Assembly (NCBI RefSeq): GCF_003576645.1
Contig: NC_044924.1
Coordinates: forward strand, 31,406,288 to 31,470,287
Direction of reading: 5' to 3'
Length of the DNA: 64,000 bases
DNA from: Ipomoea triloba
Taxonomy: Eukaryota > Streptophyta > Magnoliopsida > Solanales > Convolvulaceae
Made by a program: the position numbers and the translations under genes. The notes beneath the pieces are model-generated. The model had not been told where the DNA came from. It saw only the letters and a list, made by a program, of their open reading frames with translations, and ran no database searches. Numbering within the stretch: position 1 is the first letter of the stretch; each line of letters opens with the position of its first letter. Shown piece by piece: positions 1 through 12,317 of the stretch.

Positions 1-1510
1 TGCATGGAAATGCCTTGCTACAATCAAGCTTAAGCCCTACTGCTGTTGCAGATGATCCGTGGATGTCTTCATATGTCACCTCACTTATCTTCACCCCAGA
101 TACCTGCAAGTATATATATATATATATATATGTATAATAATAAAATTTATGGATGGTATGTATTGAGAATCAGATCAAAATTAAATTAAAGCTGCGCTGC
201 TTACTTGGGTGGGACAGTTTTTTTTGTCGGGGCAGTATTGTTGGTCAATTATTATGGGAAATTGCACGTTAACCATGACAGAATGCTGAAAAACCACACC
301 CTTTACAAATGCATTGCTAGGCCTGGCCCATGTCTTGATCCTCACACCATTCTGAGTTCCCCTAAATGTAGTGCTTTTTACTGTCACATTTTGGACTCCT
401 GCCTCTTGTGCATTCCAGCCTAGGCTTCCAATGCTGCACAAAATATTTGTTAGGATCATAAGGACAAATTTACACATTGATCTTTTCGATCTAAGTCAGT
501 CAAGTCAATTATGGGCGGTAACATACACTGGTTTGACTTTTTTGTGATCCTTTACAGACTAATTAAGATCACAAGACGAGACTTGAATGGTGACTGCAGG
601 TTTCACTTTTCCTAAAAAAAAAAGCTAAAATAAAACAAGAATAAAGAACACACACACATATATATATATATATACCTTATTCCGTGGCCAGGGCCGCAGG
701 AAACGTTTTCAATCCACAAGTTGGAGGTGCCGGGGCCTATTGAAACACAATCATCGCCGGTGCCAATTCTGGTGTTGAGTATGGTGACGCCGGAGGAATC
801 TTGGATATGTATGCCGTCGGTGTTAGGGCTGTTGCCTGAGGCTGACACCTTCATCTTTTGTAGTCTCACATTGTTACACCCATCAACAATCACATGGAAC
901 ATCTGGCTGTTTAATGAACTCATTTCACTCACTACTATGTTGTTTGAATTGTAAAACGCTATTGTCTGTCACACAAATTGCATACCACATCAATTACTAT
1001 AATCTGATATCAAATCGAAATATGTATTTACGGTTTTAACTTTACCGTGGCACCGGAGGGGCAACTAGTCTTGCCGGAAGTTTTACAATCCCAGAGAGCA
1101 GCACCTTGACCATCCAATGTTCCACCGGCAATGGTGAGGCCAGACACTCTTTCAAACTTGAGCCAGTTTCCGGTGAAGCCGATAACCCGATAATCGGAGG
1201 GAGCCAGTAGGGTGCCATAAATCTGGATTCTGATGGCTTTAGCCTTGCAAGATTGGCCCCAAAAGGAAGCAGTTCCTAGCAGATACCTTCCTTGGGGCAC
1301 AAGTATTGTGACATGTTTTGTTGATGAAGCACAAGCTGCAGCCCATGCATTGAGAAAGGCTTTTGTTGAGTCTGTCTTCCCATCTGGTTTGGCTCCAAAC
1401 TTCTGCACATCATATGTGATCTTGGCAGCTGATGAATGCTGAAACAAAAAGATCACGATGATGAAATATGGAAGAGCAAGAAGAAAACTCCAACTTTTCA
1501 TCATCTTCAC
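1..1510 (-). CDS. PG1: polygalacturonase (GH28), 3' end outside window
   Basis: Secreted pectin-degrading enzyme that hydrolyses alpha-1,4-galacturonan in the cell wall. Exons read on the minus strand: 1510-1046, 965-676, 433-205, 103-1, all with GT-AG borders and intact phase. The start at 1510 opens a hydrophobic signal peptide (about residues 5-28, ending HSSAA) followed by the mature N-terminal [14 protein letters not shown] motif. Exon 2 carries NTDGIHI (Asp about 205), GTGDDC (Asp about 226/227) and GHGI (His about 249). Exon 3 carries RIKTWARPS (about 283-291). These are the four conserved GH28 catalytic motifs. Exon 4 is read to DCSKAFPC and then runs off the window, so the C-terminus and stop are not seen. 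It is the most divergent of the five copies: the N-terminus lacks the MAVxK start shared by the others and the upstream region is not clearly homologous. By similarity it is close to pollen exo-polygalacturonases; endo versus exo action cannot be decided from sequence alone. Confidence 0.9.
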
Positions 1511-4500
1511 TGTTTTGCTCGATATATTAGAAATCTATTGATTTAATTTTGTGAAGGTACATACTATACATATATATAGACTTCTAAGTTGAGTGCATGG
1601 CTGTTACGATGGCAGATCAAGGATCATGGAGTAATGACCACCAATTAATGGAAGATATGCAATATCAACGAGAATATATATTACCTTACCTGCAGAATGA
1701 ATCCAGCCATTAGGAGGGAAGATTGCGCTCCCAATGGCAGATTCAGAAATCTTTATCAGTGGGGTGAAAGATTAAAAATTAATGAGATATTTTGATTTTG
1801 AAAAAAAAAATACTTAGTGACAGAGGGAGTCATAAATATTGTTAATTAGGATGAAAAATTAAAATACATCAAAATGAGATTAAAAAAATATTCAAAACAT
1901 ATGAAACATAATTAATTAAATAAAATAATTTGAATAGAAAACATGTACTCAAAAAAAAAATTGAATAGAAAACATAGCTAGGATAAATTAGGAGTTTGCG
2001 TTTCGGTTTTTCGGTTAAAAAAAAAAAAGTTAAACCATTCGGTTTTACATTAGAATTCGGTTCAGTTTATGATCCCCAAATTCTAACATTTCCTAAGCGA
2101 CAATGCGATCGGAGGGCGCCGCGACATAACCAGGCACCGTAATAACTATACATGAAACATCACGTAACACAAATCTAAAATCTAATATCTAAATATTAAA
2201 TACCAACATAACAAATTAACAATTCAAACAAATTAAAATAAAAAATAAAAAATAAAATTGAAATTAAAATTTCAAAACTGAAATTTCTTATTGGAATGAA
2301 TTTGGAATTTGTAAATATATATTAATTAATTATAATATATATTTATATTTAATTAAAAACCGTTCGATTTTTCAGAACCGTTCAGTTCTTCTAAAACATG
2401 AACTAATCGGTTTTTTTAGTTCGGATAATCCGAACCGTTTTGCTCAGCCCTATGATAAATCACTAATATTATTATTAATATTAAAAATGAGATTCAAAAA
2501 TACAATGTTACAAATAAAATATTCACTACAAATTCATGCTATAGGATTTGATTATAGGATTTGAACCCCTAATTAACATTTAGGGAAAAACTAGATATCT
2601 TGACATCTAAGCTACCTTATCCTTTAATTAAATTTATGTAAATTTACTATATATATATATGGGATGGGGGTGGAGAGTGGAGTCAACTGCCCCCATTGTG
2701 GTTCTGCTATTGGATGCTCCACTCGCAACATAAGGGAAAGTAAGGAACCAAGATTACCACTATTATTAGAGAATATTCTGCATATCAATTATCACTTTCT
2801 TCTTCATGTCTATTTTACCATATTCTAAAGCTAAAATTAGGTAAAGAGCCACGCATTAGGCTAAATAATATTTAAGGAACCACTTTGTATGGTTAATAAT
2901 AAAGTCTGCTCAAAAGATTTCAATTGTTGATTGTTATATGTTCTACATAACAATGGCTTCATGCACCGTACCATATTTATACACAATAGGTAAAATGATG
3001 CTCTAATTATCCACATTGTTCTCAGTGATACAGTTAACTAGATAATTACACGATTTTAAATTTAAATCTTCATGAGAAGAAAAACTGTCAATTAACATTT
3101 TTAGTTTGAACGTGAACTAGCCCACCTAGTATGCACTTCTAGGTGGCCGGTGGCCTCGAAATATTTCATGTTATTACGGAGTAGTTGCTATCATCTCATC
3201 ATTAGGCTAGGGGCATTAATTAATTAATGCAGAGTAAAAGACTCAATAATTGGATTCATATGATTTGGATAAGCCATGTGATTAGAAAACAAGCTAGGTA
3301 TGCAACGTGCATGAATGTGGGAATATAGTATTATGCATTAACATATAACAACGGAAAACGACATCCTCCGTGTAGTCAACTTCTCACATGATCTCAGTCT
3401 GGGTTTCCATTGTTAACTGCAAAGAATCTGGGCAGTGTCATGAGAAGAAGAATGTGCCTATCATCGTATAGTATCATGGGCCGATACAATAGCCAATAAA
3501 TTATATATATATATATAGTCATATGGTCAGATACTGTAATGGAGAATGTTATAAGTACGGCCAGCCTATATAGATGTTTAGTTCAGAAATTTTCTTTTTT
3601 TGAAAAATAGTTCAGAAATTTAAATGGACTAGAATTCCAAGAATTTAACAAGTTAGATGTAATAGATGGTTATCCAAATTTGTCCAACAGTTAGTTTAAT
3701 AATAACACAATTACTTGCAACAAAATTCGATTTATTTATGAAAATACCACCCCATCGTTTTTTAAAAATTACATATACTCCATAATTCATTGGTCTGAAC
3801 ACGTAGACCTTGCCAACTAAGGATGCATAACTACTTTTTCAACCTGAAAGCTCAAACCCACAACCTCCCATATAAAGGAGTAACTTGCTTGGCGAATTGA
3901 ATTTGTTTGAATTTATATAATATATAATAATGGACCATATATGTGATTAATCTGTTGGAAATAGAGTTTTGAACCATATGTATGTGCATCATTTTTAGTT
4001 GGGCTCTTGGCCAACAGTTTAATAGAAGATTCATTGAATTGGGATCCGTTTGGCAACGGCATACAATTGTCAAAACATAACAGTTTATTATATTGCTTCA
4101 CTATTGCAAACCCACAAATTCAATGATTTAGGCAAATCATAGTGGTTAGGCCAATATATATAATTATTCATAATCTATCCATATGCATGCATACTGATTG
4201 CTTGTCATATCAGAAGCCATTCTCTTGCTTGAACTGCAGTCATGGAAGCCATGTAGTGCTTTGATTTGAAGGTAGTCAATCAATTAATTATGTGTGAGCT
4301 GAGTTATTAGTATATAATAAAAGTGTTCGATAAATGATGAATTTGTCAATTTTTAACGAATTTGATTAGTTTAGTGGTTTAATTTGGGAACTCTCAGTAT
4401 GCATATATCAGCTCATTTGAAGGGTGCCTGTTGTAAGGCACCGGGGCCATCCCCTAGATTAAAAAAAAAAAGAAAAAAAAAAAAAGAAAAAGTGGTCTTC

Positions 4501-5077
4501 TCAAAGTATTCTCCCAAACAAGGCAAACGTTGTAGTAATTTTATGCTTTTCGGTGACAAATAATTTTCCGTCATTGTGAATTTCATTATTAATTATCATT
4601 TACTAAATTCATTATATTCATTGTTGGGTAAAAATCTAGAAGATATATAAGTCCAGCCTCCTACCACCTGGTGTTGATTTGAAATCTGGCATTAGTAGTT
4701 ACAGGTATATATATAGAAATAAAATCACACATTTATTTTTAACTATATAACTTTAGATATAACTATGCACGGATAAAATTTATGTTACTATAAATTTAAA
4801 TAGAAAATTTGAAAAATCTAAATATTTTAAAATGTACAATATAATAATATATTTGTAATTCCATATATTTGGTTAAGTATCTATTTTCATAGCATATAAA
4901 ATTTAAATTTAAATTTTGTATAATTAATATAGTCTCTAATTAATCATGTACACATTTAGATAAATTTATAGAAAAAACTTACATAATTAATTTCATTTAT
5001 TCCTAAGTGTATTTCATATATATTATGATTCAAACAATATGAATAATAACTAAGAAAATTATATTTAAAAAAGATGC
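1511..5077. other. AT-rich intergenic region without a supported gene
   Basis: No credible gene is visible. A possible TATA sequence for PG1 (TATATATA on the minus strand, about 1569-1577) lies 60-70 bp upstream of its start codon. A short exon-like stretch on the minus strand (about 1790-1690) stays open for about 26 codons and ends at a plausible GTAAGG donor, but I recognise no family. The rest is AT-rich DNA with homopolymer runs (for example 4460-4490) and one SINE-like unit listed separately. Confidence 0.5.
2550..2630 (-). repeat. tRNA-derived SINE-like unit
   Basis: On the minus strand a pol III A-box-like sequence (GGTAGCTTAGATG, 2616-2604) is followed about 40 bp later by a near-perfect B-box (GGTTCAAATCC, 2567-2557). 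The spacing fits an internal tRNA promoter. The flanks do not fold convincingly into a complete tRNA, so a SINE head is the better call. The tail and target duplication were not resolved. Confidence 0.4.
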
Positions 5078-5216
5078 AAATTTTAATTTTTGTATTAGTA
5101 AAAAAATTTGAACGACCCATGTTTAATTGTTTTGTATTAGTAAAAAAATTTGAACGACCCATGTTTAATTGTAATTATTTAGTAAAAAAATTTGAACGAC
5201 CCATGTTTAATTGTAA
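5078..5216. repeat. Three-copy tandem repeat, unit about 42 bp
   Basis: Three direct copies of a unit containing AAATTTGAACGACCCATG and TTTAATTG, spaced 41-44 bp. Both-strand open frames across it are products of the repeat and not genes. Confidence 0.85.
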
Positions 5217-5376
5217 TTATGCAATTATTATTATTATAATTGTTAACTTATTTATCATAATAATTATTAGTCAATTATATTAATATACATACAATCAATT
5301 TTTTAATTACTGTAATAATTATTAGATAATTAAATTAATATTGTACAATTATACTTTAATACTTTAAATATAAATG

Positions 5377-5377
<1 letters not shown>

Positions 5378-5438
<61 letters not shown>
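5378..5438. repeat. (AT)n microsatellite
   Basis: About 30 uninterrupted AT dinucleotides. Confidence 0.95.
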
Positions 5439-5441
<3 letters not shown>

Positions 5442-5490
5442 CCAGCCACTTCTGTTATTATATATATAACCTATACATTGTGGTCTGATA

Positions 5491-6069
5491 GAGTGTTTTG
5501 CATTTTTAGTCCTACGACTGTAGTGACGCTATTAGAATTGATCCACGACTTTCAAACTTTGCAATTTCGGTCCACGACTGTAGTGGCGCTATTAGAATTA
5601 ATTTCTAAATGATTAAATTTGCTACATATCTTTTTAGAAATTAATTAGTTTTAATTTTAATTTGTTTACCAAAATCAAAATGATTTTAGAGTCTAGTCTG
5701 ACATGATCACATACTTTTTAGAAATGAATTAGTTTTTTTTTTTCAAAAATGGATGGCGTGTTGAAGACGCCAATCAATGTTTTCTTGCTTGAAAGAGAAA
5801 ATTTTTTTAAACATGTAAATGCCCATTTAACCATGCTTGAAAGGGGAAAAAAATTCGGCCAAAAAATGACAAAAAATATGCACAATTTTTTTCCGACGAA
5901 AAATTGACCAAAAAATTCGCCGGAATTTTTTTTCGGCGAAAAAAAACTACCGGAAGGACCATTTTTGCAAAAGAAACAATAGTCGTTGACTGAAATTACA
6001 AAGTTTAAAAGTCGTGAATCAATTCTAATAGTGTCACTATAGTCGTGGGACTAAAAATACAAAAAACTC
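5491..6069. mobile_element. Non-autonomous Mutator-like element with long TIRs, 579 bp
   Basis: The termini GAGTGTTTTGCATTTTTAG and CTAAAAATACAAAAAACTC begin inverted repeats of roughly 90 bp that share the block TATTAGAATTGATCCACGAC with a few mismatches. The element is flanked by the direct repeat TGGTCTGATA (5481-5490 and 6070-6079), 10 bp long and within the range for Mutator-type transposition. The interior has no coding capacity. A decayed piece of the right terminus also occurs near 29795-29852. Confidence 0.8.
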
Positions 6070-6079
6070 TGGTCTGATA

Positions 6080-6998
6080 TAACCAAACTCTTGGTAGCTC
6101 GCAATTACTTGCGCACTTAAATGAGTTCCATAGTGACATAGTGTACGTTCATCTACTTTAGTGCCAAACTATATAAATAATTGATCGCCACTCCAAGAAC
6201 AATGCAGCTAACTACTTAATCAAATCATTCAATTCAATATAATATATTTCATATTTTTTTTAATCCAAATAAAACATAATAGTCGGTATTAATGTATCAA
6301 TGATATATAATTTTTNTTTTTTTTTTTTTTTTTTTTTTTTTGGTTACAATATAATGAAAAAACCTTTATATGAGGCAAACACTTTATGTTCAAATGAGTT
6401 TATTGATAAATTTTGATTGCCAATGTAAGACTTCTACATTTGTTTAATTAATTGTCTAAAAAATGGTCTCGCGAGATTTTATAATCTATTATTCAATTTT
6501 TAAGTTGATTTTTAAAACCGATTGCAACATACTGTTGAGAATTTAATTTTTGTTCAAATGTTGAGAACCAGATCACTTTTAGTCTTTTACCCTCCTAAGG
6601 TATGCCAACGTCCATGGTGGACGTGTTTGTTTATTTTAATGATGAATGACTAAAGCTTGTGTAGAGTGAGATCTATTAATTCATAATAACCAATAAACCG
6701 GTAACTTTATCCCATTTCTTCAATAAGAGATTCAAATATAGAGATTTCAACAAATTCGTTGGGATGTGATTAGCATGGCATAGTAAACTCTCTCAAAAAC
6801 TGTCAAAGCAAAGTACAACCTGATCATACACAATGTCAACACAAGCAAAATATACTACAAAGAATGCAACATTGTGTGGAAACACAATCTTGAAGTGCTA
6901 AGCTAAGAATATTTTAAAAACGCACCACACAACATAATATATCAAATCATTCAATATAATATATTTCACATTTTTTTAATCCAAATAAAGCATAATAC
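6080..6998. other. Non-coding stretch with interrupted poly-T and one N
   Basis: AT-rich, no gene seen. A T run at 6311-6341 contains a single ambiguous base at 6316, which probably marks uncertain homopolymer length. Confidence 0.6.
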
Positions 6999-7250
6999 TC
7001 CGTATTAATGTATTTTTTTAATCCAAATAAAGCATAATACTCCGTATTAATGTATCAATATAATCCAAATAAAGCATAATACTCCGTATTAATGTATCAA
7101 TAATATACAAAATTAGCATAATACTCCGTATTAATGTATCAATAATATACAAAATTAAAAAAATACTCCGTATTAATGTATCAATAATATACAAAATTAA
7201 AAAAACAAAACGTATTAATGTATCAATAATATACAAAATTAAAAAAACAA
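6999..7250. repeat. Tandem repeat of TACTCCGTATTAATGTATCA type
   Basis: At least six imperfect copies of a 40-60 bp unit containing ACTCCGTATTAATGTATCAA with variable lengths of AATATACAAAATTAAAAAA. A minus-strand reading frame with repeating IDTLIRS peptides is a by-product. Confidence 0.85.
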
Positions 7251-9285
<2,035 letters not shown>

Positions 9286-9720
9286 GATTTGTGCGATCAG
9301 TACATGTTGAGAAGATGAAGATTACTTTGAAGTTTAAAGTCATTTGCAAATGTAAAAGATGAAGATTGCATTGGAAAAAATGAATATTACTTGGCTATGA
9401 TTTGTGCGATCAGTGCTGAGATGATGAAGATTGCTTTGAAGTTTAAAGACATTTGCAAATGTAAATGATGAAGATTCTATTGGAAAAGATGAATATTACT
9501 TGGAATGATTTGTGCAATCAGTGCTGAGATGATGAAGATTGCTTTGAAGTTCAATGTCATCTACAAATGGAGAAGATGAAGATTGCACGGGAGAAGATGA
9601 ATACTCTTAGAGGGATTTGTGCGATCAGTGCTGAAAAGATGAAGATTGTTTAGAAGTTCAAGGCCATCTGCAAATAGAGAAGATGAAGATTGATCTGGAG
9701 AAGAAAAATATTGCTTAGGA
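9286..9720. repeat. Four-copy minisatellite, unit about 108 bp
   Basis: Units start at 9286, 9399, 9507 and 9614, each opening with GATTTGTGCGATCAG (or near) and containing GATGAAGATTGCTTTGAAGTT. They are 80-90% alike by eye. Frames are not open through the units. It may be part of an old LTR or other repeat, since TATTTATAGG and a decayed low-copy sequence follow. Confidence 0.8.
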
Positions 9721-10126
9721 GGTGACTCATGAGAAATTAGAAAGGAGGAATTAAGATCCTAAACATAGTTAGATAGATGTATTTATAGGTGCAAATACTT
9801 GTAAAATGACATTTTTGTCCAACGGTTAATATTACAAAAATAGCCCTAAGTTTTGGGGAGGAAACTTGGCTAGACACTTCTATTATTATATATATATATA
9901 GATATAGATATAGATAGTAAGCATTTGATTAGACAATTGGTATCAGAACAAATCATATCTTCAATCACTAAACTATGATTTTCTATAACTTTGGTTAACT
10001 CATGACACTATTTCAATTGTCATTATATTATTAACATTAATGGTGTCATGGGGCTTAGGCCCAAAAATAAATGGGCTAGATGGTAGAGTTCTTGGAATTT
10101 AATTTATTGATATTATTGAGGCAAAT

Positions 10127-10665
10127 TATACCGTGCACCATGGTGCACATAGCAATGTGCACCACGTACGTAAACGACGTTGTTTTGAGCATTGTAAATT
10201 AATCGTCTCTTTTTTTTGAAATCATGTTTCCTATTTTGGCCGGTCTGTGTATTATGTTAATATTCTGTGTATTTTAGGTAATCGTTCTGTGTATTCCAGG
10301 CAATCATTCTGTGTATTCTAAGCAAACGTTCTGTGTATTCATGTTAGTAACACATGTTGTGATGTGTTTGTGCATTCGAATGTTTAGGAGGATGAGTTCT
10401 TTGTATTTTGTGTCAATATTCTATGTATTGATGTTATTAACCAGGTTGTGATGTGTTTGTGCATTCGAATGTTAGGAGGATGAGTTCTGTGTATTTTGTG
10501 TCAATATTCTGTGTATTCTGGGCAAACATTCTGTGTATTCTAGGCAAACGTTCTGTGTATTCTAGATAATAATTATGTGTATTATAGATAATGAATCCCC
10601 TGGAATCATTCGCGTCCGCGTCCACTAACATCGAAACGACGTTTTGAATCGTGGTGCAGGGTATA
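10127..10665. mobile_element. Candidate TIR element with internal 22-bp repeats (copy 1)
   Basis: The ends TATACCGTGCACCA and TGGTGCAGGGTATA form an imperfect inverted repeat of about 14-16 bp. AACGACGTTGTTTTGAG near the left end is matched in inverted form near the right end. Between them the motif TTCTGTGTATTCTAGGCAAACG recurs about ten times at 22-bp or longer spacing (10242-10590). No convincing target duplication was found, so the element class is open. The identical copy is at 11519-12057. Confidence 0.45.
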
Positions 10666-11518
10666 ACGATTGTACTATTGATGCCTAAAAGGTTGCAGGA
10701 CTCAAGTTAATCTAAAATGTATGCATAGTCGTTGTGGCTAGAGCTGCTAATTGAAACAATAAACATGTTGTATTAGTAAAGGAGGGCTAGGCAATGGTGC
10801 GATCCTAGGTGGCCAAGAGGTGAACAATGTTGATCGGGTCTTGACAATCACTCGTTTCACGTTATAATTGGAGAGAGCCACTATTAAAAGGTGTCCTTAC
10901 CCCCTATTCTATCTTCATCTTCATCNAAGATTGCTTTGAAGTTCAATGCCATCTACAAATGGAGAAGATGAAGATTGCACGGGAGAAGATGAATACTCTT
11001 AGAGGGATTTGTGCGATCAGTGCTGAAAAGATGAAGATTGTTTAGAAGTTCAAGGCCATCTGCAAATAGAGAAGATGAAGATTGATCTGGAGAAGAAAAA
11101 TATTGCTTAGGAGGTGACTCATGAGAAATTAGAAAGGAGGAATTAAGATCCTAAACATAGTTAGATAGATGTATTTATAGGTGCAAATACTTGTAAAATG
11201 ACATTTTTGTCCAACGGTTAATATTACAAAAATAGCCCTAAGTTTTGGGGAGGAAACTTGGCTAGACACTTCTATTATTATATATATATATAGATATAGA
11301 TATAGATAGTAAGCATTTGATTAGACAATTGGTATCAGAACAAATCATATCTTCAATCACTAAACTATGATTTTCTATAACTTTGGTTAACTCATGACAC
11401 TATTTCAATTGTCATTATATTATTAACATTAATGGTGTCATGGGGCTTAGGCCCAAAAATAAATGGGCTAGATGGTAGAGTTCTTGGAATTTAATTTATT
11501 GATATTATTGAGGCAAAT

Positions 11519-12057
11519 TATACCGTGCACCATGGTGCACATAGCAATGTGCACCACGTACGTAAACGACGTTGTTTTGAGCATTGTAAATTAATCGTCT
11601 CTTTTTTTTGAAATCATGTTTCCTATTTTGGCCGGTCTGTGTATTATGTTAATATTCTGTGTATTTTAGGTAATCGTTCTGTGTATTCCAGGCAATCATT
11701 CTGTGTATTCTAAGCAAACGTTCTGTGTATTCATGTTAGTAACACATGTTGTGATGTGTTTGTGCATTCGAATGTTTAGGAGGATGAGTTCTTTGTATTT
11801 TGTGTCAATATTCTATGTATTGATGTTATTAACCAGGTTGTGATGTGTTTGTGCATTCGAATGTTAGGAGGATGAGTTCTGTGTATTTTGTGTCAATATT
11901 CTGTGTATTCTGGGCAAACATTCTGTGTATTCTAGGCAAACGTTCTGTGTATTCTAGATAATAATTATGTGTATTATAGATAATGAATCCCCTGGAATCA
12001 TTCGCGTCCGCGTCCACTAACATCGAAACGACGTTTTGAATCGTGGTGCAGGGTATA
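11519..12057. mobile_element. Candidate TIR element with internal 22-bp repeats (copy 2)
   Basis: Same sequence as 10127-10665 at an offset of 1392, inside the second half of the suspected assembly duplication. Confidence 0.45.
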
Positions 12058-12317
12058 ACGATTGTACTATTGATGCCTAAAAGGTTGCAGGACTCAAGTT
12101 AATCTAAAATGTATGCATAGTCGTTGTGGCTAGAGCTGCTAATTGAAACAATAAACATGTTGTATTAGTAAAGGAGGGCTAGGCAATGGTGCGATCCTAG
12201 GTGGCCAAGAGGTGAACAATGTTGATCGGGTCTTGACAATCACTCGTTTCACGTTATAATTGGAGAGAGCCACTATTAAAAGGTGTCCTTACCCCCTATT
12301 CTATCTTCATCTTCATC

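Larger units (their letters stand above)
9535..12317. repeat. 1391-bp exact tandem duplication joined by a single N
   Basis: Bases 9535-10925 and 10927-12317 are the same sequence with a constant offset of 1392. The only difference noticed is T at 9557 versus C at 10949. The single N at 10926 lies exactly between the end of copy 1 (CTTCATC) and the restart of copy 2 (AAGATTGC). Both copies contain the same 22-bp repeats and TIR-like element. The N at the junction suggests two overlapping contig ends placed side by side rather than a biological duplication. Confidence 0.9.

Noticed and set aside
2550..2630. A functional tRNA gene
   Set aside because: A- and B-boxes are present but acceptor and anticodon stems do not pair convincingly.
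6999..7250. CRISPR-like regular repeats
   Set aside because: Direct tandem repeats without unique spacers, in a plant genome.
10437..10631. 64-codon frame, identical again at 11829-12023
   Set aside because: It is made of the 22-bp TTCTGTGTATT repeats; repetition comes from the duplicated contig end.
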